Shown here: positions 1 to 7,260 of the stretch, piece by piece
Position numbering within the stretch: position 1 is the stretch's first letter
Layout of the letters: every line of letters starts with the position of its first letter
From: CAYWLQ01 sp964458775
GTDB lineage: Bacteria > Myxococcota_A > Polyangia > JAAYKL01
Reading direction: 5' to 3'
NCBI GenBank assembly: GCA_964458775.1
Contig: CAYWLQ010000150.1
Coordinates: 1 to 14,035 of the forward strand
Length of the DNA stretch: 14,035 nt
Position numbers and translations under genes: made by a program
The notes under the pieces: model-generated
The model's input: the letters and a program-made list of their open reading frames with translations, nothing else
The model's database searches: none
Told to the model about the DNA's origin: nothing

Positions 1-2
1 TT

Positions 3-566
3 GAGACTTTTGCTGCCGTAAAGCTTTTTGTAGATCATCACCGATGGTTTCAAGTTCCTTTTTATCTCAGAACCGGCAAGCGACTTCCCACCCGTGTAAG
101 TGAAGTAGTAATCCATTTTAAAAAAACTCCCCATCCGGCTTTTGGAGTACGAACCGATAATTTAGATGTTCAAAATCGTTTGGTAATTCGCATTCAACCT
201 GATGAAGGAATTCTGCTGAGCTTTGGTTTAAAAAAACCCGGAGCCGGATTTAATTTGCAACCGGTCAATATGGACTTTCATTATAGCGACCTTCAATCCG
301 AGCAGCCGCCTGATTCGTATGAGCGTTTGCTTTTGGATTGCATGGAGGGTGACGGAACTCTTTTTGCGCTGGGTGACGCAGTAGAGGCATGTTGGAGATT
401 TATCGATCCGATTTTGGAGCATCAAAAAGACAAAGGTCGCATTTTCGGTTATCCTGCCGGAACCTGGGGCCCGTTGGAGGCTGATGCTTTGATGGATCGC
501 AATAGACATCGTAGGCGTTATCCCTGCAAAAATCTTTTCGGTGACGGAGAGTTTTGTGAGCTATGA
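3..566 (+). CDS. zwf: Glucose-6-phosphate dehydrogenase, C-terminal part (5' end outside window)
   Basis: The gene is cut by the window edge, so only the last 187 residues are visible; the family is usually about 480-510 residues. The enzyme oxidises glucose-6-phosphate to 6-phosphogluconolactone with NADP+, the first step of the oxidative pentose phosphate pathway in the cytosol. The reading frame is open from base 3 and contains the family signature RTGKRLP at visible residues 23-29. It is followed by the C-terminal beta-sheet pattern VVIHFKKTPH and RIQPDEGI, and by a segment ending near GTWGPLEAD close to the C-terminus. The stop codon overlaps the ATG of pgl (ATGA), and gnd follows, which confirms the pathway assignment. 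An apparent start at TTG 180 is internal and not a real start. Confidence 0.96.
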   Translation, partial: ETFAAVKLFVDHHRWFQVPFYLRTGKRLPTRVSEVVIHFKKTPHPAFGVRTDNLDVQNRLVIRIQPDEGILLSFGLKKPGAGFNLQPVNMDFHYSDLQSEQPPDSYERLLLDCMEGDGTLFALGDAVEACWRFIDPILEHQKDKGRIFGYPAGTWGPLEADALMDRNRHRRRYPCKNLFGDGEFCEL

Positions 567-1303
567 ATAATCCTAATACTATTCTACCTGAACGGTACGC
601 AATTTTAGACCCTCCTGATTTATGGATTTCTTTAGCAAAGCATATTTTGAAATGCATAGAGGATAATGTAACCCAATCCAAGGTTTTTCATTTGGCATTG
701 TCAGGGGGAGCAACTCCTATTAATTTTTTTCGTTGGATATCAACCCAAACAGAATTGAATTTCGATTGGCACGATGTGCATCTCTGGTGGTGTGATGAAC
801 GCTCAGTTCCTATATCAGACGTGCGTAGTAATTTTGGAACAGCTCTAGATGAACTGATAAATCCGTTGAGATTATCTTTAGAACAGGTTCATCCAATGCC
901 TGCATATCCTGACCTTAAAAAGGGAGCGGAGAGCTATGCCGATGAGCTTTGTCACTTTTTGCCGGTATCAGACAATTTGCCTGTATTCGATTTGATATGG
1001 CTTGGAGTAGGAGAGGACGGCCACACAGCAAGTTTGTTTCCTATGGCACCGACATTAAATGAAGATAGCATTGTGGTATCAGAACCGCGTGCACCGGACG
1101 GAACAGGACGGTTGAGTTTGTCTTTACCTGTGCTGATGTCCGCTCGAAAGATAGTTGCGGTGGTTTTAGGGAAATCGAAACAAGCGGTGCTTTCTAAGAT
1201 CTTTTCCGACCGAAACTCTGATTTGCCTGCTGCTCGTATGATCGCCGGTCGTCCGGATATTTATTGGTTTTTTAATTCCGAAAGTTTTCCATTAGGCTTT
1301 TAA
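563..1303 (+). CDS. pgl: 6-phosphogluconolactonase (DevB/Pgl family)
   Basis: This 246-residue protein hydrolyses 6-phosphogluconolactone to 6-phosphogluconate, the second step of the oxidative pentose phosphate pathway. The family fold shares ancestry with glucosamine-6-phosphate isomerase. Visible signatures are SGGATP at residues 47-52 (phosphate-binding loop), WCDERSVP near 76-83, and GVGEDGHTASLFP at 148-160, which carries the conserved Asp152/His154 region. The length matches the family. The start ATG at 563 overlaps the zwf stop as ATGA, indicating translational coupling. A GGAGA lies about 12 bases upstream inside zwf. The gene sits between zwf and gnd in reaction order. Confidence 0.96.
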   Translation: MNNPNTILPERYAILDPPDLWISLAKHILKCIEDNVTQSKVFHLALSGGATPINFFRWISTQTELNFDWHDVHLWWCDERSVPISDVRSNFGTALDELINPLRLSLEQVHPMPAYPDLKKGAESYADELCHFLPVSDNLPVFDLIWLGVGEDGHTASLFPMAPTLNEDSIVVSEPRAPDGTGRLSLSLPVLMSARKIVAVVLGKSKQAVLSKIFSDRNSDLPAARMIAGRPDIYWFFNSESFPLGF

Positions 1304-1314
1304 GGAGAGAAACA

Positions 1315-2778
1315 ATGCAGAACGCTGATATTGCTGTAATAGGTTTAGCTGTAATGGGGCAGAATCTCATTCTAAATATGGCTGAAAAAGGCTTTAAAGT
1401 GATGGCGTACAATCGAACGCCGGATCGAGTAAAAGAGTTTAAGGATGGTCCTGCTAAGGATTTCCCCGGCATTGAAGCTACTTCGTCACTCGTTGAAATG
1501 GTAAGTGCTCTTAAAACACCGAGAAAGATAATGCTGATGGTCAAAGCCGGTTCAGCGGTTGATTATGTAATTGATCAACTGATTCCATTATTGTCTCCGG
1601 GTGATGTCATTATTGACGGAGGAAACTCACATTACGCCGACAGTGCCCATCGCTCAATTGAACTGGAAAAAAGAGGCTTGCTTTATGTAGGAACAGGAGT
1701 GTCAGGTGGAGAAGAAGGGGCGCGAAAGGGTCCGTCCATAATGCCCGGCGGACATGTTGCTGCTTGGCCGCTGGTACAACCGATCTTGCAGTCCATTGCT
1801 GCAAAAACACAATCCAATGAACCTTGTTGTAATTGGGTAGGCGAAGGCGGATCAGGACATTTTGTAAAAATGGTTCATAACGGCATAGAATACGGCGATA
1901 TGCAGTTGATTGCAGAAGCCTGGTGGCTATTGCGAAATCTCTCCACATTGAGCGATCAAGCGATTGCCGAGGCGTTTGCAAAATGGAACAATACAGACTT
2001 GTCCGGATATCTGGTCGAAATTACCGCCAAAATTCTTGAGGTCAAAGATGAATCCGGCAATCTTCTGTTAGATAGTATTTTGGATTCTGCAGGACAAAAA
2101 GGCACAGGTCGATGGACAGCAGAAGCCTCACTGGCATCCGGCATCCCGCTGACTCTGATTACAGAATCTGTCTATGCGCGCTCTTTGTCGGCAATGTTAG
2201 AGGACAGAAAAGCGGCGGCGGACAAAACTCGTTTGTCGGGTAATGTTCAAAAGATTTCCGTTCAGGAAGCTGAACGTTTTTTAGATGACGTTAGAGACGC
2301 ACTGTTGGCTTCAAAAATAATATCCTATGCCCAGGGCTTCATGCTTCTGCGCAAGGCATCTATTGATAATCGTTGGAGTCTGGATTTTGGGTCGATAGCG
2401 ATGATGTGGAGAGAAGGATGCATTATCAGAAGCTCTTTCTTGGAACGTATTAGAGAAGCCTTTGAAAGAGACAATACTTTAGCATGCTTGGTGATTGACA
2501 AATGGTTTGAGGAAATTCTTTACCGTTGTCAATCGGGATGGCGGCGAACACTGGCGACTGCCGCTCTCAATGCCGTACCGGTTCCCGCAATGTTTTCGGC
2601 ACTCTCCTTTTTTGACGGTTATCGATCAGCAAAACTTCCCGCCAATTTAACGCAAGCTCAACGCGACTTTTTCGGGGCGCATACCTATGAAAGAGTTGAT
2701 CGACCAAGAGGTGAATTCTATCACACTGATTGGATAGGCAGCGGCGGAGCTTCTCGCTCCGGCAGCTATAATGCCTAG
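1315..2778 (+). CDS. gnd: 6-phosphogluconate dehydrogenase, decarboxylating
   Basis: The protein oxidatively decarboxylates 6-phosphogluconate to ribulose-5-phosphate with production of NADPH. At 487 residues it is the long (about 470-490 residue) homodimeric form rather than the short about 300-residue GndA-like form. The N-terminal Rossmann nucleotide-binding loop IGLAVMGQNL is at residues 9-18, and NRT at 33-35 is typical of NADP specificity. The substrate signature GVSGGEEGARKGPSIMPGG occupies 128-146. Catalytic Lys185 and Asn189 lie in GHFVKMVHNGIEYGD, and the C-terminal helical domain ends with the usual RGEFYHTDW-type tail. A clear AAGGAG lies 7-8 bases before the ATG. The gap from pgl is 11 bases, so zwf-pgl-gnd reads as one operon. 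Confidence 0.97.
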   Translation: MQNADIAVIGLAVMGQNLILNMAEKGFKVMAYNRTPDRVKEFKDGPAKDFPGIEATSSLVEMVSALKTPRKIMLMVKAGSAVDYVIDQLIPLLSPGDVIIDGGNSHYADSAHRSIELEKRGLLYVGTGVSGGEEGARKGPSIMPGGHVAAWPLVQPILQSIAAKTQSNEPCCNWVGEGGSGHFVKMVHNGIEYGDMQLIAEAWWLLRNLSTLSDQAIAEAFAKWNNTDLSGYLVEITAKILEVKDESGNLLLDSILDSAGQKGTGRWTAEASLASGIPLTLITESVYARSLSAMLEDRKAAADKTRLSGNVQKISVQEAERFLDDVRDALLASKIISYAQGFMLLRKASIDNRWSLDFGSIAMMWREGCIIRSSFLERIREAFERDNTLACLVIDKWFEEILYRCQSGWRRTLATAALNAVPVPAMFSALSFFDGYRSAKLPANLTQAQRDFFGAHTYERVDRPRGEFYHTDWIGSGGASRSGSYNA

Positions 2779-2823
2779 AATTAATGGTGTATTTTTCTTT
2801 CAAGATGAATTAGATATTTACCT

Positions 2824-4008
2824 ATGATGAATAGCTTTCTTAACGGTGAAGATATTCTGGTAGTAACAGCCGGTTATTGGGATACAGCTAAACGTATAAG
2901 ACACAAAATGCCTATGCAATGGGCTCGTGCGGGCTCTCGGATTCTATGGATAGAACAATCCCCATTTCCGGACGCAGCCTGGTTCAAACCGGATGTTTTA
3001 GCCAAAAGTGTGACCGGCGATCTTCGAGAGGTTGAGCCTAGACTTTTTGTTGCATCAATGCCTTTGGCTGTTCCCTGCATGTATAGGTCGGGTGTGCTTG
3101 GAGATGTTCTTAAGGCAATACAGCGTCCTCTCTACTTTAGAAGACTTAGACACTATCTTGCAAAACTAAATTTTAAGCCCAAAATTGTTGTTCTTTTTCA
3201 GCAAGCTGCACGGATGGATGTTTTTGATTATTTCAAAGATTGCATAAAAATATATTACAATCACGATGTATACGGTTACGGTTATGCAACTCCAATTCAA
3301 GAAAAAACTCTTGAGCTGTGTTGTAAAAAAGCTGACATCGTTTGGTGCACCGCCAAAGAGCATTTGGAAATGCTAATTCCGTATAATTCTAACACCCATT
3401 TTATTCCGCATGCTGTTGACGAAGAGTGGTTCAATACGTATCGCACTGTGACCCCTATAGAGTATCAAAAAATTCAAAAACCAAGATTGGTCTATACCGG
3501 AGTATTTCAAGAAAAGGTCGACATTCCGCTGCTCATTGAAATTGCAACTCGAAAACCGGATTTGCAACTAGTTTTTGTAGGTCCTGTTGAACCCAAAAAC
3601 CTTGACCGCAGTCTTATCGAAAAACTCCAATCCTATCCCAATGCACACTTTTTAGGAGAACGCGATGTAAACGAACTTCCCGGCTTTATTGAAGGTGCAT
3701 CAATATTAATGTTGCCCTATCTGCCTACTAACAACATGAAATCAACCGGATTATCTTTGAAATTCTACGAGTACCTGATCAGCGGCAAGCCGATTATTAT
3801 ATCTCCGTTTACCAAAATGCAGGTCTCAGATCGATTTTACTATGCAGCGAGCGGAGCAGATGAGTGGGTCACAAAAATAGAAGAACTGGAGAACGGAGAC
3901 GGCAAGATTAAGAGCAAAGAGCGTATAGCTTTTGCAATGGACAACACGTACTCCGCTCGAATAAAGATTCAACAGCAACTTTTGGAACCCTTTTTCAAGA
4001 TTCAATAG
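2824..4008 (+). CDS. Glycosyltransferase, GT-B fold (GT1/GT4-like, TuaH-like)
   Basis: This 394-residue predicted cytosolic or membrane-associated sugar transferase probably acts in polysaccharide or surface glycan assembly; donor and acceptor cannot be read from sequence. The N-terminal half opens with ILVVTAGYWD (11-20), followed by a segment ending RILWIEQSP (39-47), the pattern seen in a group of GT-B enzymes related to teichuronic-acid TuaH. The C-terminal nucleotide-sugar half has YTGVFQEKVDIPLL (224-237), QLVFVGP (248-254) and the donor-site region SLKFYEYLISGKPIIISP (311-328). There is no signal peptide or obvious membrane span. It starts 45 bases after gnd and could be cotranscribed, but neither ATG (2824 or 2827) has a recognisable Shine-Dalgarno site, so the start is less certain than for its neighbours. 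It converges on the GT2 gene with only a 9-base gap. Confidence 0.85.
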   Translation: MMNSFLNGEDILVVTAGYWDTAKRIRHKMPMQWARAGSRILWIEQSPFPDAAWFKPDVLAKSVTGDLREVEPRLFVASMPLAVPCMYRSGVLGDVLKAIQRPLYFRRLRHYLAKLNFKPKIVVLFQQAARMDVFDYFKDCIKIYYNHDVYGYGYATPIQEKTLELCCKKADIVWCTAKEHLEMLIPYNSNTHFIPHAVDEEWFNTYRTVTPIEYQKIQKPRLVYTGVFQEKVDIPLLIEIATRKPDLQLVFVGPVEPKNLDRSLIEKLQSYPNAHFLGERDVNELPGFIEGASILMLPYLPTNNMKSTGLSLKFYEYLISGKPIIISPFTKMQVSDRFYYAASGADEWVTKIEELENGDGKIKSKERIAFAMDNTYSARIKIQQQLLEPFFKIQ

Positions 4009-4017
4009 TTTTAAATA

Positions 4018-5031
4018 TTAGTGATCCGACCATCTTCTTGTCATTCGCTTTTCCATTTTTATAATGTGATAGATAAACAAGAGTCGTTTTGCTGCAAACC
4101 TTGTGATTCCCGGAAAGACTGTTGATAGATATGTGACGTAGGTAACGTAGCGAGGAAACAGTCTGCCGAATCGATCGACTGTCTCTCGAGCATCTTCTTT
4201 ATAACCGTGATAAATGGTCTGAAGGAGGCTTTCTCTCAAAAGCCAAGTTGCATAGATATCAAATTCGGCTTCGCGTCCGTATTGTTTTGCAATAGGAATT
4301 AGTTTGTCTACCAATCGTCTGAATACCTTGCCGTCTTTAGCCTTGGTACGTCGCTCCTGAAGAATGGGATTTCTAACGTCAAGATGAAACCGTGCAAGCG
4401 GTTTATTAACATAGCCGAATTGGGGGTACTTAAAGGCAATTCTACACCACATATCAGAATCTTCAGCGCGCAAAAAAGAAGGGTCAAACATACCGACTTC
4501 CGAAAAAACGTCTTTTCGGATTAAAAAGGTATTGGTAGCTTCAATTATATGTCCCTTGCCGACTGCAAGCAAATAGTTGTCAAAATATTCTTTACTACCT
4601 AAGCCGCAAAGAGCTTTGTCGGGATTGGAGCGAAAAGTCTCAACACCGAAATTATTGTTAACTGCATTTCCCCCGCACCAGGCAAGGTCGGAATGGCGTT
4701 GGATGATTTTCATCTGCGATTCGAGCCTTTCAGGCATCCATTCGTCGTCGGAATCCAAAAAAGCAATCCATTTTGATTTTGCCGCTTCAATTCCGGTATT
4801 TCTAGCCTGACCTGGGCCGCTGTTGTCTTGTCTTATGTATTTTACTTTATTTTTAAAACGTTTAACTTGCTCAGCGGTGTCATCTGATGAACCGTCATCA
4901 ACAACAATAATCTCATCAGGCGGTAAGGTTTGAGACAGTGCGCTTTCTAAGGCTCTTGCAATTGAGGCTCCTGCGTTAAAAGCGGGAATAATCGCGGTTA
5001 CAGAATATGGGTTTGTTTTTTTTGCCGGCAT
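4018..5031 (-). CDS. Family 2 glycosyltransferase (GT-A fold)
   Basis: The 337-residue protein is a classical GT2 enzyme. It begins VTAIIPAFNAG (11-21), has the UDP-sugar binding acidic motif VVDDGSSDDT (43-52), then QARNTGIEAA (75-84), the metal-binding DXD motif FLDSDDEW (91-98) and a catalytic-base type ED at 190-191 in RAEDSDMW. Such enzymes transfer a sugar from a nucleotide donor in the synthesis of O-antigen, capsule or exopolysaccharide; the specific sugar is not predictable. The C-terminal third is basic and moderately hydrophobic (LFPRYVTYVTYLSTVFPGITR), possibly for membrane association, with no clear transmembrane hairpin. On the minus strand a strong TTGGAGG sits about 7 bases before the ATG. 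It lies 38 bases downstream of mtnA on the same strand, so the two may be cotranscribed although they share no obvious pathway. Confidence 0.92.
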   Translation of the reverse strand: MPAKKTNPYSVTAIIPAFNAGASIARALESALSQTLPPDEIIVVDDGSSDDTAEQVKRFKNKVKYIRQDNSGPGQARNTGIEAAKSKWIAFLDSDDEWMPERLESQMKIIQRHSDLAWCGGNAVNNNFGVETFRSNPDKALCGLGSKEYFDNYLLAVGKGHIIEATNTFLIRKDVFSEVGMFDPSFLRAEDSDMWCRIAFKYPQFGYVNKPLARFHLDVRNPILQERRTKAKDGKVFRRLVDKLIPIAKQYGREAEFDIYATWLLRESLLQTIYHGYKEDARETVDRFGRLFPRYVTYVTYLSTVFPGITRFAAKRLLFIYHIIKMEKRMTRRWSDH

Positions 5032-5069
5032 GACTAAACCTCCAAGCAGTAAGAAGAATGCAAATATCT

Positions 5070-6128
5070 TTACGGTTCTGTTACAGAAAGCCTTTTTAAT
5101 GAATTATTATAGGGCGGCCGAGCTATTCCTCGATCTGTAATTATGGCAGTTACCAGCTCTGCCGGTGTAACATCAAACGCCGGATTCATCACTTTTACAC
5201 CTTCGGGAACAATTTGTTCTTCAAATACATGTGTTACTTCTCTGGCGGGACGCTCTTCGATGGGAATTTCTTTTCCGCTTTGCATCGAAAGATCTATTGT
5301 TGACCATGGTGCCGCCACATAAAACGGAACATTATAAGCCTTGGCGGCAAGCGCAGCACTAAGGGTTCCAATTTTATTTGCCACGTCTCCGTTGGCTACT
5401 GTTCGGTCAGTGCCCACAACAACCAAATCAATTCGACCGCTCGCCATTATAGAAGCTGCTGCTGAGTCGGAGATAACCGTAACATCAATTCCGTCTCGTG
5501 CTAATTCCCAAGCTGTCAGCCTGGCACCTTGAAGAAACGGTCTGGTTTCGTCAGCAATAACCTTTACTTTTTTTCCGGCTTCTACTGCGGAGCGAATAAC
5601 CCCCAACGCTGTTCCGTGACCTGCAGTTGCAAGAGCGCCGGCATTGCAGTGAGTAAGTATTGTCGCTTCGTCAGGAACCAGCTCTGCTCCAAATTTTCCG
5701 ATTGACCTACACAAAGAAATATCCTCTGCATGAATATCTTGCGCCTCTTGAAGCAAGGTGTTTCGAATGCTGTCTTTGTCCGAATTTTTTTGTTCTTCGA
5801 TTTTTCTTTTCATACGTTCGATTGCCCAAAAGAGATTTACTGCCGTGGGTCTTGTTTTTGCGAGCAGTTCACATGCGGAAAGAGCGGCATTTACAACTTC
5901 GATACTGTTGCCATTTGCATTGTATGCTGCTAGAGCCACACCGAAAGCGGCAGCGCATCCTATAGCAGGAGCTCCCCTTATAACCATAGTAACAATAGCT
6001 TCAGCAACACCTTCGACATCAGCATACTCATTGTATTTTTCGTATTTTGGAAGCAGTCGTTGATCGATCATCACAACTCGTTCGTTTTTCCAGCAGATTG
6101 TTTCGAACGATTGAATTCTCTCTTTCAT
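5070..6128 (-). CDS. mtnA: S-methyl-5-thioribose-1-phosphate isomerase
   Basis: The protein isomerises the aldose 5-methylthioribose-1-phosphate to the ketose 5-methylthioribulose-1-phosphate in salvage of methylthioadenosine. At 352 residues it is family length. The fold is shared with eukaryotic eIF2B regulatory subunits, but the isomerase signatures are present: RGAPAIG (51-57), THCNAGALATAGHGTALG (159-176) with the catalytic Cys161, DETRPFLQGARLTAWEL (193-209), and VVGTDRTVANGDVANKIGT (237-255) with catalytic Asp241. The C-terminus has NPAFDVTP (315-322). GGAGAA precedes the ATG at 6128. No other salvage gene (mtnK, mtnP, mtnB/C/D or a class II aldolase) is visible, so the rest of the pathway must lie elsewhere. 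No SAM-type riboswitch is evident in the short leader. Confidence 0.96.
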   Translation of the reverse strand: MKERIQSFETICWKNERVVMIDQRLLPKYEKYNEYADVEGVAEAIVTMVIRGAPAIGCAAAFGVALAAYNANGNSIEVVNAALSACELLAKTRPTAVNLFWAIERMKRKIEEQKNSDKDSIRNTLLQEAQDIHAEDISLCRSIGKFGAELVPDEATILTHCNAGALATAGHGTALGVIRSAVEAGKKVKVIADETRPFLQGARLTAWELARDGIDVTVISDSAAASIMASGRIDLVVVGTDRTVANGDVANKIGTLSAALAAKAYNVPFYVAAPWSTIDLSMQSGKEIPIEERPAREVTHVFEEQIVPEGVKVMNPAFDVTPAELVTAIITDRGIARPPYNNSLKRLSVTEP

Positions 6129-6255
6129 ATGTTTTTCTCCGTTTTTTTGTCGGTCTCTAAAAAGAGGTATATCAAAGCTCTTTACCCTTATTTTAAATGC
6201 TGTACAACCATCGACTGAAAAAGGGGAAGGTAATTTCTAGGTAGGCAAATAAACA
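6129..6255. promoter_or_regulatory. Divergent intergenic region between mtnA and the TPR-like gene
   Basis: These 127 bases separate two divergently transcribed genes, so promoters for both are expected here. On the plus strand, TTGTCG at 6147-6152 and TATCAA at 6170-6175 are 17 bases apart and form a plausible but weak sigma-70 type pair. A short inverted repeat CTCT/AGAG at about 6155-6166 lies within the spacer. I see no long leader, riboswitch-like helix set or T-tract terminator. The promoter call rests on weak consensus matches. Confidence 0.3.
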
Positions 6256-7074
6256 ATGCATTGGATTTCTAAAGATAGATTTCGAGAAGCGTGGAATAAA
6301 TACGGCCTGATTGTGGTGGGGAATATTGTGTTCTTTATCTTGCTGTACTTTATATCTTACAGACCCCACAACACCGAAAATCGCTCAATGGACCTTTTAA
6401 GTTTTGCTCAATCAGCCGAGAACAAAGGTCGCCACGAAACAGCTGTTGATTTATACGAAAAAATAATCACTGATTATGAAGGAACAAGAGCGGCTCAGAC
6501 TGCGGCTGAGAGAATACCGGAATTGAAAAATAAGTTGTCTGCAAATAGAGTAGTTCCGCCTGACTGTCCTGCCCGTTGCGAAGATTTAAATTTGGAAGAA
6601 ATGCTTCGCAAAGAACCGACGCTCTATGTTGCGACCCATATGGCCAAGCACTACGAACGCTATCCGGATGATCGAGAAAAGATAAAAGAAATTATTATTA
6701 AGAACCTCAAAGTTGCTCACGAATGGTCAAAAATTTCTATTGAAAAACTAAAGGGAGAATCCGAATTCCAATCAAAAGAGATGCAACAAGCATTTTTTGA
6801 CCTACGTCCGGAATGTATTATGAAGCCGGATTTGATATACGATGATTTTGAGGTTAAAAACGCAAATTTTTTTACCTGGACAAATGTTACAATAGAACTG
6901 ACGGTTTCCCAAGGGCAAGCAAAGAAAAATAAGCTTACTAGAAATGACAAAATTCTTGCGGACCAAAATGTAGACATGCTGGAATTTAGGGTTAAAAAAG
7001 ATGGCGGACCGGTTACATGTCTTATTACAATCAAATCAGATCAGGGACGAATAGAGATATCTCAAGAGATTTAG
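6256..7074 (+). CDS. Membrane-anchored protein of unknown function with TPR-like segment
   Basis: I do not recognise a specific family for this 272-residue protein. Residues 1-17 are polar and positively charged, followed by one hydrophobic span (LIVVGNIVFFILLYFIS, about 18-34), which predicts a single N-terminal membrane anchor with the rest outside the cytosol. Residues 48-90 form an amphipathic helical pair, with FAQSAENKGRHETAVDLYEKI then AAQTAAERI, resembling a tetratricopeptide unit of the kind seen in YbgF/BamD-type envelope proteins. A CPARC motif (104-108) follows. The C-terminal part (190-272) alternates hydrophobic and polar residues and looks beta-rich (NVTIELTVS, EFRVKKDGGPVTCLITIK, RIEIS), like a small extracytoplasmic beta domain. 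The start ATG has only a weak upstream AGGTAGG. It could serve as an envelope scaffold; this is inference. Confidence 0.75.
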   Translation: MHWISKDRFREAWNKYGLIVVGNIVFFILLYFISYRPHNTENRSMDLLSFAQSAENKGRHETAVDLYEKIITDYEGTRAAQTAAERIPELKNKLSANRVVPPDCPARCEDLNLEEMLRKEPTLYVATHMAKHYERYPDDREKIKEIIIKNLKVAHEWSKISIEKLKGESEFQSKEMQQAFFDLRPECIMKPDLIYDDFEVKNANFFTWTNVTIELTVSQGQAKKNKLTRNDKILADQNVDMLEFRVKKDGGPVTCLITIKSDQGRIEISQEI

Positions 7075-7105
7075 ATTCGGTTTAGGCATTCCATTGATTG
7101 TTCGT

Positions 7106-7160
7106 TTTGCGGCGGCGAAATCAACTGATTTTTGACGGCGTGTTTTCGCCGCCAGGCAAA
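7106..7160. promoter_or_regulatory. Long hairpin in the leader region of the comM-like gene
   Basis: A perfect 10-base inverted repeat, GGCGGCGAAA at 7111-7120 and TTTCGCCGCC at 7144-7153, is extended by a second 5-base helix (TTTGC 7106-7110 with GCAAA 7156-7160) across a two-base bulge. The loop is 23 bases. It lies in the 186-base gap between the TPR-like gene and the AAA+ gene. No T-tract follows on either strand, so it is not a standard intrinsic terminator. It could be an RNA element in the mRNA leader, a weak attenuator or a DNA-binding palindrome. Confidence 0.5.
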
Positions 7161-7260
7161 CACTGTTATCCAAAAGTTCATATCTATAGATTTCAGCATC
7201 TTACACACATAAAGAGCGTAGGCACGACTTTTGCCTTGTGAAACTGATGCGAGGTGACAC

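Noticed and set aside
6129..6255. SAM-type riboswitch upstream of mtnA
   Set aside because: The leader is short and AT-rich, without the multi-helix junction or a terminator helix; only a 4-base inverted repeat is present.
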